From: Caballeronia arvi
GTDB lineage: Bacteria > Pseudomonadota > Gammaproteobacteria > Burkholderiales > Burkholderiaceae
Direction: 5' to 3'
DNA: 64,000 nt
NCBI RefSeq assembly: GCF_001544695.2
Contig: NZ_FCOM02000001.1
Span: 124,001 to 188,000 of the forward strand
Shown here piece by piece: positions 1 to 7,607 of this stretch (positions are counted from its first letter, which is position 1; every line of letters begins with the position of its first letter). Made by a program: the position numbers and the translations under genes. The notes under the pieces are model-generated. The model was given only the letters and a program-made list of their open reading frames with translations, had not been told where the DNA came from and searched no databases.

Positions 1-1042
1 GGAAGTGCGGAAACACGGCGGTGGTGCCGTCGGCGCGCTTGCGCATCGAGACCGGCGCCCAGAACGCGTTCGACAGCGCGCCCGCGCCGAAGCGCGCGCC
101 CGCCGCGAGCGCGAGATCCTGCGCGCTGCCGGTGTGACCGGGCGCACCGGGACACCAGCCGGGATCGGCGCCCGGCAGCATGTCCCCGCGACGCTTCGGA
201 TGCCGGTTGAACCCGCCGCTCGCGAGAATCACGCCGCCCTTCACGCCGATGCGCCGCCGCTCGTTGACGTGGCTGAGCGTCACGGCCTCGATGCCGTTCG
301 CGCCGCTGTGCAAACTTTCGACCTTCGTGGCCGTCAACACGGTGACGCCGCGCTGAAGCAGCGAATACAGCAAGCGCGCGATCAGCGCGTTGCCCATCAC
401 GAGACGCGTGCCGCGCGGCGAGCTCATGCGGTCGCGCGCGTGGCGCGCGAGAAGCTTCGCCGCATGCCGGAACGATGCGAACGATTTCGTCATGTTGAGC
501 AGATGCCCGACGTCGTCGCGATCGACCATCATGCCGCCGAGCACGGTGAATTCGGGAATTGGCGGACGGATCAGCGAGAACGCGCGGCCGAGCTTGCGGC
601 CGTCGAACGGCAGCGGTTCCAGCGCGCGACCGCGCAGCGTCGAGCCTTCGACTTCCGACAAATAATCGGGATGAAACGGGCGCGCGCGATATTTCACGTC
701 GGAATTCGCTTCGATATGCGCGACCGCTTTCGGACCCGCATCGAGAAAAGCACCGCGCATCGCGGCGCTGCTGCGCTCGCCGACCGCGCGATTCAGAAAG
801 CCTTCGGCGTTCGCGGACGTATCGTCGCGATTCACGCTCGCCGCGTGCATCGACGCGGGAATCCACGTCGTGCCCGCCGAATAGGCCGTCGAGCCGCCCA
901 CATATTCGGTGCTCTCGACCAGCAGCACGCGCGCGCCGTCGATGGCCGCGACCAGCGCCGCCGACATGCCCGCGCCACCCGCGCCGATCACGACAACGTC
1001 GAACGTTTCGTTTTGTCCCAGACTATCCAGTGTCTCCACCAT
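1..1042 (-). CDS. FAD-dependent oxidoreductase (fumarate reductase/ketosteroid dehydrogenase type), 3' end beyond window
   Basis: The reverse strand reads an open frame from ATG at 1042 to the window edge, about 347 residues without a stop. It begins MVETLDSLGQNETFDVVVIG and continues with GAGGAGMSAALVAA, a dinucleotide-binding GxGxxG fold for FAD, then EYVGGSTAYSAGT, typical of the succinate dehydrogenase/fumarate reductase flavoprotein and 3-ketosteroid dehydrogenase superfamily. Such enzymes oxidise or reduce C-C bonds next to a carbonyl. The substrate cannot be read from this fragment. It is divergent from the SDR gene at 1193, and the 150-nt gap holds a perfect 15-nt palindrome, so both are probably controlled together. 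A purine-rich GGAGCCAAAGAGGA precedes the start. The C-terminus is missing. Confidence 0.8.
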   Translation of the reverse strand, partial: MVETLDSLGQNETFDVVVIGAGGAGMSAALVAAIDGARVLLVESTEYVGGSTAYSAGTTWIPASMHAASVNRDDTSANAEGFLNRAVGERSSAAMRGAFLDAGPKAVAHIEANSDVKYRARPFHPDYLSEVEGSTLRGRALEPLPFDGRKLGRAFSLIRPPIPEFTVLGGMMVDRDDVGHLLNMTKSFASFRHAAKLLARHARDRMSSPRGTRLVMGNALIARLLYSLLQRGVTVLTATKVESLHSGANGIEAVTLSHVNERRRIGVKGGVILASGGFNRHPKRRGDMLPGADPGWCPGAPGHTGSAQDLALAAGARFGAGALSNAFWAPVSMRKRADGTTAVFPHF

Positions 1043-1125
1043 TCCTCTTTGGCTCCGTCCAGTTTCGCGGCGCCGTTCCTCTGACGATACGAAACGCATG
1101 TTTGCTGTAGAACTCGCTTTGATAT

Positions 1126-1140
1126 TGGAATACTATTCCA
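1126..1140. promoter_or_regulatory. Perfect 15-nt palindromic operator candidate
   Basis: TGGAATACTATTCCA is a perfect inverted repeat (TGGAATA-C-TATTCCA) in the divergent intergenic region between the flavoprotein and the SDR gene. Its size and A/T core resemble operators of IclR- or GntR-type regulators (family knowledge). A 13/15 match lies before the shikimate-dehydrogenase-like gene at 3948-3962. The regulator itself is not identified. Confidence 0.6.
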
Positions 1141-1192
1141 CAAACGCGACGCAAGCCAAGTTCTTTTTTGAGACGACGATGGAGGAAGCGGT

Positions 1193-2080
1193 ATGAGAGT
1201 GCTGGTGACAGGCGGAAGCGGTTTTCTGGCGGCATGGGTGATGCGGCGGCTGCTTGCGCGCGGCATGCAGGTGCGCGCCTTCGACGTGCGCGAAGATGCG
1301 CGACTCCTGCGCGCGCTCGCGCCGGATCAAGCCGATGACGTGCAATGGCGGACCGGCGATATCGCCGAAGCGCGCGATGTCGCGGCCGCGCTCGACGGCT
1401 GCGACGCCGTCATCCATCTCGCGGGCGTGCTCACGCCGGCGTGTTCGGCCGATCCGGTGCGCGGCGCGCGCATCAACCTGATCGGCACGCTCAACGTGTT
1501 CGATGCGGCCATCGCGTGCGGCATCGGCTCGGTGCTGTATGCGAGCAGCGCGGGCGTCTTCGGTCCCGACGATGGCGCCACGCCCTTTCCGATGACGCAT
1601 TACGGCGCGTTCAAGCTCGCGTGCGAAGGCTCGGCGCGCGCGTACTGGCACGATCGGCGTATCGCGAGCGTTGGCTTTCGGCCGCTGGTGATCTACGGCG
1701 CGGGACGCGAAACGGGATCGAGCGCCGGTCCGAGCCTGGCCTGCCGCGCGGCCGCACGCGGCGAGCCGTACACGATTCCCTTCACCGGCGTGACGGGCCT
1801 CGTCTACGCCGATGACGTCGCCGCCGCCTACGAACTCGCGCTCGCAAGCAAGTTCGACGGCGCGCACGTGTTCACCCTCGCCGGCGATATCACGCCGATG
1901 GAAAGCGTCATCGCGCAATTGAAAGCGATCGCGCCGGACGCGCATATCGACGCGGCGGGCGCGCCGCTGCCCATCGCGACATCGTTTCCCGACGATCCGG
2001 CGCTCGCCCGATTACTGCCGGATCTGCCGCGCACACCGCTCGCCGATGGATTGCAGCAAACCGTGGATTTTTACCGGTAG
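1193..2080 (+). CDS. NAD(P)-dependent epimerase/dehydratase (extended SDR)
   Basis: This 295-residue protein opens with MRVLVTGGSGFLAAW, the TGxxGxxG nucleotide-binding turn of extended short-chain dehydrogenases. A YASSAGVFG serine segment and the YxxxK active-site pair (YGAFK) follow, so the Ser-Tyr-Lys catalytic set looks complete. It should act in the cytoplasm on a sugar- or cyclitol-like substrate with NAD(P). The gene starts 150 nt from the divergent flavoprotein, with a GAGGAAG ribosome site just upstream, and is followed after 70 nt by the SulP transporter. The shared operator with the shikimate-dehydrogenase-like gene suggests one catabolic pathway. The exact substrate is unknown. 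Confidence 0.82.
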   Translation: MRVLVTGGSGFLAAWVMRRLLARGMQVRAFDVREDARLLRALAPDQADDVQWRTGDIAEARDVAAALDGCDAVIHLAGVLTPACSADPVRGARINLIGTLNVFDAAIACGIGSVLYASSAGVFGPDDGATPFPMTHYGAFKLACEGSARAYWHDRRIASVGFRPLVIYGAGRETGSSAGPSLACRAAARGEPYTIPFTGVTGLVYADDVAAAYELALASKFDGAHVFTLAGDITPMESVIAQLKAIAPDAHIDAAGAPLPIATSFPDDPALARLLPDLPRTPLADGLQQTVDFYR

Positions 2081-2150
2081 AGCAAACGGCGTCTTGGCAC
2101 CGCTCGTTCATTGGGGCACGATTCGCTTCTTCAGGAACAGGGTGTCAAGC

Positions 2151-3869
2151 ATGCACGATCCGACTCGAAGCCCGGCGGCGGGCGCACGATTTCTCAAAGG
2201 GATACTCCCGCTCAACCGGGCCGCCGCGTTGCGCGACGCGCTCGCCGGTATCTCGCTCGCGTCGATGGACGTTCCGCAGGTGCTCGGTTACGCGCGCATC
2301 GCCGGCATGCCCGCGGTGACGGGCCTCTACACCGCGTTCCTGCCGCTCATCGCGTTCGCGCTGTTCGGCGCGTCGCGGCATCTCGTGGTGGCCGCCGACT
2401 CCGCGACGGCAACGATCTTTGCGAGCAAGCTCTCGTCGATGGCCGCGATGAGCAGCCCCGAATACGTCGCGCTCGCGGGCATGGTCGCGCTGGAGACGGC
2501 CGCGCTGCTCTTGCTCGCGCGTCTCTTCAAGCTCGGTTTTCTCGCCGATTTTCTGTCGCGCACGGTGCTCGTCGGCTTTCTGGCGGGCGTGGGCATTCAG
2601 GTGTCGATCGCCATGTTGGGCGATCTCAGCGGCATGACCGTGCCGTATCCGTCGTCGCGCAGCCTGGCGCAGCTCGCGTATGTCGTCAGTCACGCGATGC
2701 ACGCTCACGGTCCGACGCTCGCGCTCGCGCTCGTCGTGGTCGTCGCGATTCTCGGCTGCAAGCGCGTGGCGCCGCGCCTGCCGGTCGCGCTCATCGCGGT
2801 GATCGGCAGCATCGCCGCGAGCAAGGCGTTCGACTTCGCCGCACACGGCATCGCGGTGCTCGGCGAGGTCGACGGCGGTTTGCCCCCGCTGCGCTTTCCC
2901 GCTGTTACCTGGCAGCAATGTCTCGAACTGATGCCCGTGGCGGCGTCGTGCTTCGTGATGATCATCGCCCAAAGCGCCGCGGCGGCACGCGTGTTCGCGC
3001 AGCAGTATCGAGAAGAAGTCGATACCAACAGCGATATCCTCGGCCTCGCGGCGGCGAACGCGGCGGCGGCGCTCTCCGGCACGTTCGTCGTCAACGGCAG
3101 CCCGACGCAGACCGCGATGGCCGAGCGCGCGGGCACGCGCAGCCAGTTCGGACAGATCGTCTTCGCGGCGGTCGTCGCGATCGTGCTGCTTTTCCTGAGC
3201 GGCTATTTGCGCTATCTGCCGCATTGCGTGCTGGCGGGCATCGTGTTCACCATCGCGATTGGCCTCGTCAATGTGCAAAGCCTGAGGGACATCCGCGCCG
3301 AAAGCCCGGGCGAGTTCGCGCTCGCGCTCATCACGGCGGGCGCGGTGGTGCTGGTGGGCGTCGAGCATGGCATCCTGCTCGCGGTCGCGCTGTCGCTGAT
3401 GCGGCACGTGCGCCACAGCTATCATCCACACACGATGGTCCTCACGCCCGTCGCGCCGGGCAAACCCTGGCAGTTCATGCCGACGACGCCAGGCGCGATG
3501 ACCGCGCCGAACCTGATCGTCTACCGCTTCGGCGCCGACCTCTTCTACGCCAACGATCACTTTTTCGCGGCGGAAGTGACGCAGCTCGTCGATAGCGCGT
3601 CGGAGGATGTGCGCCACGTGATCGTCGATGCCGGCGCAATCACCGATCTCGATTACTCCGCCGCCCGCACGATCGGCGAGCTGATCGAAACGCTGCGCGG
3701 GCGCGGCGTCGCGGTGCTGTTCGGGCGCGTGAATCGCTTCCTGCGCAACGACATGGACCGGCATGGACTGACGCTGGTGCTTGGCGCGTCGAACGTGTTC
3801 GAGACGCTGCACGAGGCGCTCGCGGCAGCCGGAGTCAACCCGGGCATGACTGAGCCGGAAACGCTATAG
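2151..3869 (+). CDS. SulP family anion transporter with STAS domain
   Basis: The protein is 572 residues from the ATG at 2151. An in-frame upstream start at 2046 would overlap the preceding gene; the 2151 start is preferred for its AGGAACAGGG upstream and normal SulP N-terminus. The sequence has the SulP signature region near the N-terminus (DVPQVLGYARIAGMPAVTGLY, positions about 37-57), some ten hydrophobic membrane segments, and a C-terminal STAS domain from about residue 440 containing VIVDAGAITDLDYSAA. SulP proteins carry sulfate, bicarbonate or C4-dicarboxylates into the cell. Its place between two operator-linked enzyme genes suggests it may import the substrate of that pathway, which is inference. 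Confidence 0.88.
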   Translation: MHDPTRSPAAGARFLKGILPLNRAAALRDALAGISLASMDVPQVLGYARIAGMPAVTGLYTAFLPLIAFALFGASRHLVVAADSATATIFASKLSSMAAMSSPEYVALAGMVALETAALLLLARLFKLGFLADFLSRTVLVGFLAGVGIQVSIAMLGDLSGMTVPYPSSRSLAQLAYVVSHAMHAHGPTLALALVVVVAILGCKRVAPRLPVALIAVIGSIAASKAFDFAAHGIAVLGEVDGGLPPLRFPAVTWQQCLELMPVAASCFVMIIAQSAAAARVFAQQYREEVDTNSDILGLAAANAAAALSGTFVVNGSPTQTAMAERAGTRSQFGQIVFAAVVAIVLLFLSGYLRYLPHCVLAGIVFTIAIGLVNVQSLRDIRAESPGEFALALITAGAVVLVGVEHGILLAVALSLMRHVRHSYHPHTMVLTPVAPGKPWQFMPTTPGAMTAPNLIVYRFGADLFYANDHFFAAEVTQLVDSASEDVRHVIVDAGAITDLDYSAARTIGELIETLRGRGVAVLFGRVNRFLRNDMDRHGLTLVLGASNVFETLHEALAAAGVNPGMTEPETL

Positions 3870-3947
3870 ACGCTTTTGGTGGACGCCGTCTGCCGCGGCG
3901 AGAAAATCACCGACGGTTAGTTGCCTCCAATTGAATGTTCGAATTTG

Positions 3948-3962
3948 TTGAATGCTATTCCA
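3948..3962. promoter_or_regulatory. Operator candidate matching the palindrome at 1126-1140
   Basis: TTGAATGCTATTCCA differs from the perfect palindrome at 1126-1140 at only two of fifteen positions. It lies 56 nt before the start of the shikimate-dehydrogenase-like gene. A second overlapping inverted repeat, TGAATGCTA (3949-3957) with TAGCATTCA (3971-3979), extends the site downstream. The spacing to the start codon suits a repressor operator. Confidence 0.6.
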
Positions 3963-4017
3963 TTTTCAACTAGCATTCAGGGAGATGAATTTTTTCGGTC
4001 AGGAGGCAAACGAGACA

Positions 4018-4845
4018 ATGGCGCAGGACACAAATTTTTCCGCATCGCTCGATGCGGGCTTGAGCGGCGCGACGCGCGTGTATTTCATCGTCGGCGATCC
4101 GATCGCGCAGGTGCGTTCGCCTTCCGGCGTCACGGCGGCGCTGCGCGCGGCGGGCCGCGACGCGATCGTGATTCCGGCGCACGTCGCGCCCGACGACCTC
4201 GACACATTTTTTGCGGGCGTCGCGCGGCTGCAGAACTGCGACGGCGTGATCATCACGGTGCCGCACAAGTTCAGCGCGACGAAGTATTGCAAGTCGCTGA
4301 CCGACGAAGGCGCGTTCCTCGGCGCGGTCAACATGCTCAAACGCAACGCGGACGCGACGTGGCACGGCGGCGCATCGGACGGCATCGGCATGGTCGCGGC
4401 CTTGCGCGACGCCGGCTGCGAGCCCAGGGCCCAACGCGCGCTCCTGATCGGCGCGGGCGGCGCGGGCTCGGCGATCGGTCATGCGCTCGTCGATGCAGGC
4501 GTCGCGTCGCTCGCGATCCGCGATTTCGACGCCGCGCGCACCGGCGCCCTCGCCTCGCGGCTCGCCGCGCTGGGCCGCGGCGCGGTGCACGTCGCCGACG
4601 ATGCCCCCGCGGAAAGCTACGACCTCATCGTGAACGCGTCTCCGGCGGGGATGCGCCCCGGCGATCCGTTGCCGATCGACGTCTCCCGCCTGCCTCCGAC
4701 AACGTTCGTCGGCGATGTCGTGACCAAGCCGCCGCTCACGCCCTTCATCGAAGCGGCCCGCGCGCGCGGCTGCACGACGGTCACGGGCACGCAGATGTTC
4801 GGCCGCGTCTGCGATGCGATCGTCGCTTATCTGCTGAAGGACTGA
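4018..4845 (+). CDS. Shikimate/quinate dehydrogenase-like protein
   Basis: The start at 4018 (MAQDTNFSAS) is chosen because AGGAGG lies 11 nt upstream; earlier in-frame ATGs lack one. The 275-residue product has the AroE N-terminal substrate domain (FIVGDPIAQVRSP, the counterpart of GxPIxHSxSP, then TVPHKFSATKY with the catalytic lysine) and a C-terminal Rossmann domain with LLIGAGGAGSAIGHAL. The family interconverts 3-dehydroshikimate and shikimate, or quinate, with NAD(P). The usual histidine-serine of the substrate loop is replaced by glutamine-valine, and the locus is catabolic-looking, so a quinate/shikimate-related catabolic paralogue is more likely than the housekeeping AroE. Its last codons are duplicated just downstream. 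Confidence 0.82.
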   Translation: MAQDTNFSASLDAGLSGATRVYFIVGDPIAQVRSPSGVTAALRAAGRDAIVIPAHVAPDDLDTFFAGVARLQNCDGVIITVPHKFSATKYCKSLTDEGAFLGAVNMLKRNADATWHGGASDGIGMVAALRDAGCEPRAQRALLIGAGGAGSAIGHALVDAGVASLAIRDFDAARTGALASRLAALGRGAVHVADDAPAESYDLIVNASPAGMRPGDPLPIDVSRLPPTTFVGDVVTKPPLTPFIEAARARGCTTVTGTQMFGRVCDAIVAYLLKD

Positions 4846-4897
4846 CGAGACGACGCGCTTATCTGCTGAAGGACTGAAGAACCGACGAGACGACGCG
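4824..4897 (+). repeat. Short tandem duplication of the 3' end of the dehydrogenase gene
   Basis: The 22 nt at 4824-4845, which encode the last residues and stop codon of the dehydrogenase, recur exactly at 4856-4877. The following CGACGAGACGACGCG-type sequence is also repeated, with an eight-base insertion (AGAACCGA) in the second copy. The unit length is 32 nt. It looks like a recent slippage duplication with no coding effect, because the first stop codon is retained. Confidence 0.85.
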
Positions 4898-5159
4898 ATT
4901 CAAACCCAGCGAATCGGAGCAATCTGGTTCAATCGCCGCGCGTATTCGTTCAACATTTCGGGCGCGCATTCGCGTCCCTCGCGAAGCGCGCCGGCCTTCC
5001 GGTTTCGAAGCGTATCGCCGAAGAACGCCGCCCCTTCAGGGCGGCGTTTTTTTCGGGACGCTTCCGGCCGTGCCGGCGTGAGCGTGCGATTCAGTCCGAG
5101 GCTCGCGCACTTGCTTCGAGGGTCAATGAAACGCGTGCAGGCGCACGCAAGAGGCTGGA
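4846..5159. other. Intergenic region after the dehydrogenase
   Basis: Apart from the tandem duplication at its left end and the terminator at 5025-5053, no coding sequence or RNA gene is supported here. The 100 nt after the terminator presumably hold the promoter of the lipoprotein gene; no convincing -35/-10 pair was found. Confidence 0.5.
5025..5053 (+). terminator. Rho-independent terminator
   Basis: A perfect 9-bp GC stem (ACGCCGCCC / GGGCGGCGT) with a five-base loop is followed directly by seven T residues. It ends transcription of the shikimate-dehydrogenase-like gene 180 nt upstream. Confidence 0.9.
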
Positions 5160-5624
5160 ATGAAATCGAATCAAACAGTATTTCGACGCGCGGCGCGAGC
5201 AGGCTTCGCGGTCATCGCATTCGCCGTGCTCGCCGCATGCGTGAGCGGACCGGGCGCATCGGCGCCGATGCCGGCGGACAGCACGCTCGCGGTCGGCCGC
5301 ATCGTCGGCAAGCAGTATCTGACGACGGTTGCGACGAGCACCGCGTCGTCGTCCGGTCCGACGCTGGGCGTGGGCGGCGGCGGCATCGGCGGGAACGGAT
5401 GGAGCGGCGCGGGCGCTGGCGCGGGTCTGAGCTTCGATCTGACGAGCCTGTTCCAGAAGAGCCCCGAGCAGACGGCGAAGGTCTACCGCTACAGCGTGCA
5501 GATGAAAGACGGCTCGAAGCGTGAGATCGACAGCATGCTCGATCTCTCCGACGGAGCGTGCGTGACGACCATCGATTCGAGCCAGCCCGGCTATCCGAGA
5601 CTGGCCAGCGCCGACGCCTGCTGA
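5160..5624 (+). CDS. Glycine-rich lipoprotein of unknown function
   Basis: The 154-residue product has a basic N-terminus, a hydrophobic segment and a lipobox ending LAAC (cysteine 26), so it should be processed by signal peptidase II and anchored to the cell envelope. After the cysteine comes a flexible stretch with a glycine-rich block (about residues 70-90, GVGGGGIGGNG and GAGAGAG), then a short charged C-terminal domain containing YRYSVQMKDGSKREID and two cysteines near the end. The glycine-zipper-like block recalls Rickettsia 17-kDa/SlyB-type outer-membrane lipoproteins, but the match is weak. AAGAGG lies 6 nt before the start. Confidence 0.7.
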   Translation: MKSNQTVFRRAARAGFAVIAFAVLAACVSGPGASAPMPADSTLAVGRIVGKQYLTTVATSTASSSGPTLGVGGGGIGGNGWSGAGAGAGLSFDLTSLFQKSPEQTAKVYRYSVQMKDGSKREIDSMLDLSDGACVTTIDSSQPGYPRLASADAC

Positions 5625-6170
5625 TCCTGCGTCGCGGCGCGAGCGGCGAGCCGCCCGGACAGCGCCGCGGCGACGCGCTCCACCACGGGCGCCCAGTCGC
5701 CCGGCGCGCGCTGCCGAACGAGCCGCACCGAGTCGTACTACGGCTGCGTCTCGCCTTCTCCCCAACCCCAGTGAGACGCGCGATCGTGCTGCGAACGATG
5801 TTTGAAACGTCCGCTGAGTCTATCTCGCTCCCGCAGATCAAAACCACAGGTCAACGCGCGACTAATCTTAATCTCGGATGCCTAGCCTCGATTCATTCGC
5901 ATTCCGTTTCATCCGTTACGTCGATGCTGAAACGCAGAAATTCGAATCGGCGATTGAGCGCAGCCTGAGGCTTTGCCATACTGAACCCGTATGCCCTGTC
6001 TCCTCACGCGTCCCCTCTCAATTGCAGAGCCCACACCGGACGCGCACTCGCCGCCCTCTTTCGGGCGGCGTTTTTTTTTGCGCGCGCGGCCTATTACCTT
6101 CGACGTAATTGTCCGTCCCGCTTTCTCCTGCGACGATTCGATCACACTGTTCATCGACAAGGAGACGGAC
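5625..6170. other. 546-nt intergenic region with a terminator but no clear gene
   Basis: No frame here has convincing codon use or a ribosome site. The region becomes less GC-rich around 5800-5960. A strong intrinsic terminator at 6049-6079 lies 425 nt after the lipoprotein gene and 90 nt before the hydrolase, with no gene immediately upstream. It may end a long 3' UTR or an undescribed small RNA. Confidence 0.45.
6049..6079 (+). terminator. Rho-independent terminator
   Basis: The stem CGCCGCCC / GGGCGGCG closes a six-base loop and is followed by nine T residues at 6071-6079. It shares the stem core of the terminator at 5025-5053. What it terminates is unclear. Confidence 0.88.
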
Positions 6171-7046
6171 ATGCCCGCGAATCGAGATCGAGTCCATGCT
6201 GCCATCGCCCGGCCGGGCTTCATCGCAACGAACGAGGGCGTCGAACTGTTTTACCGCGACTGGCAGCCGGAAGGCGCGGCTGGCAACGGCAAGACGATCG
6301 TCTTCGTTCCGAGCTATTCGTTGCCGGGCGACATGTGGGCTTATCAGATGCTACCGCTCGCGCGCCAGGGCTTTCGCTGCATCGCGTATGACCGGCGCGG
6401 CCACGGACGTTCCAGCGATCCAGGCGGCGGCTACGACTACGACACGCTCGCGGACGACCTCGCCGGCGTCATCGAGGCGCTCGATCTTTCCGACATCACG
6501 CTCGTCGGCTACTCGATGGGCGGCGCGGAAGCGGTGCGCTATCTGACGCGTCACGGCAGCGCACGCGTCGCGCGCCTCGCGCTGATCGCATCGACCCTGC
6601 CGATGCTCGCGAAGACGCCTGACAATCCCGATGGCATCGACCGCGCCTATGCCGATGCCTTCCAGCACGACCTGATGACCGATTATCCGCAGTGGCTCGC
6701 CGACAATGCGCGGCCGTTCGCGGGACCGGACGCATCGCAGGCCATGATCGACTGGATTCGCGAGATGGCGTTGCGCACATCGCATCAGGCGCTTTTCGCC
6801 TGCAACGAAACGGTGAATCGCGGCGATTTCCGCGACGAGTTACGCGATATCGATGTGCCGACGCTCATCGTGCAGGGCGATGCAGACGTGTCGAATCCGC
6901 TGGAACTGACCTCGCAACGCACGGCGCGGCTGATTCCGAACGCGCGGCTCGTCGTCTACGAAGGTGCGCCGCACGGCATCTTTCTGAGCGATGCGGCACG
7001 GCTGACGACGGACATTGCCGCTTTCGCGTCGGCGTTTGTCGGATAA
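6171..7046 (+). CDS. Alpha/beta hydrolase (non-heme haloperoxidase/esterase type)
   Basis: The ATG at 6171 has AAGGAG seven nt upstream and gives 291 residues; the longer frame upstream crosses the terminator and is rejected. The fold is an alpha/beta hydrolase: oxyanion region FVPSYSLPGDMWAYQ, then CIAYDRRGHGRS, the nucleophile elbow GYSMGG (serine near residue 109), the acid in VQGDADVSNPLE and the histidine in GAPHGIFL. The CIAYDRRGHGRSS segment is typical of cofactor-free chloroperoxidase/esterase proteins. It is cytoplasmic, with no signal peptide. The substrate is not predictable. The next gene follows after about 90 nt. Confidence 0.85.
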   Translation: MPANRDRVHAAIARPGFIATNEGVELFYRDWQPEGAAGNGKTIVFVPSYSLPGDMWAYQMLPLARQGFRCIAYDRRGHGRSSDPGGGYDYDTLADDLAGVIEALDLSDITLVGYSMGGAEAVRYLTRHGSARVARLALIASTLPMLAKTPDNPDGIDRAYADAFQHDLMTDYPQWLADNARPFAGPDASQAMIDWIREMALRTSHQALFACNETVNRGDFRDELRDIDVPTLIVQGDADVSNPLELTSQRTARLIPNARLVVYEGAPHGIFLSDAARLTTDIAAFASAFVG

Positions 7047-7134
7047 GCGCTGAGTCCTGACGCGTATGAGAACACTCATAACAATAGACTCTGCAAGAAT
7101 GCCGGCATCATCGCACTGCGAATCGGAGCTCACG

Positions 7135-7605
7135 ATGATCTTCCATGCCTCCATTCCCGCCAACGATCCGAAGCACGTCGCCCAGGTGCTCGCGGAACTG
7201 TGGGGCGGTTTCGCCGCGCCCTTCTCGCCGTTTCCCGACGCGTGGATGGCCGTCGCGGGCGACGATCGCGGCAGCATCATCGAGGTGTATCCGAGCGATC
7301 AGGTGATCACGCCGGGCGGCGCTCACGAGGACAGCGTGAGCTACGGCGCCGGCGCGTTCAAGCGCCCGCAGTACAGCGCATTCCATATGGCGATTGCGAC
7401 GAAGCTCGCCGCCGAAGACGTCATCGCGATCGGCGAGCGCGAAGGCTGGCGCGCGGTGCGCCGCACGCGCGGCAACAACTTCTTCGACGTGATCGAATTC
7501 TGGATCGAGAACTCGACGATGCTCGAATTCCTCACGCCCGAGATGCAGGCCCAATATCTCGCCTTCGCGACGCCTGAAAACTTCAAGGCGATGGCCGCGG
7601 GCTGA
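7135..7605 (+). CDS. Conserved protein of unknown function
   Basis: The start at 7135 is chosen because CGGAGC lies close upstream and the sequence is regular from there. The 156-residue product is soluble, with no signal peptide or membrane segment. Readable features are an N-terminal NDPKHVAQVLAELWGG helix, a strand IIEVYPSDQVITPGG and a C-terminal IEFWIENSTMLEFLTPEMQ. The length, the IIEVYP strand and the paired beta-alpha pattern are faintly reminiscent of VOC-fold (glyoxalase-like) proteins, but no metal-binding set was recognised. It is convergent with the MFS gene, whose stop lies 3 nt away. Confidence 0.65.
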   Translation: MIFHASIPANDPKHVAQVLAELWGGFAAPFSPFPDAWMAVAGDDRGSIIEVYPSDQVITPGGAHEDSVSYGAGAFKRPQYSAFHMAIATKLAAEDVIAIGEREGWRAVRRTRGNNFFDVIEFWIENSTMLEFLTPEMQAQYLAFATPENFKAMAAG

Positions 7606-7607
7606 AT

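Noticed and set aside
5..1084. A 359-codon forward frame at the left edge
   Set aside because: The reverse strand encodes a clear FAD-binding flavoprotein over the same bases, and the forward translation is R/A/H-rich without domains.
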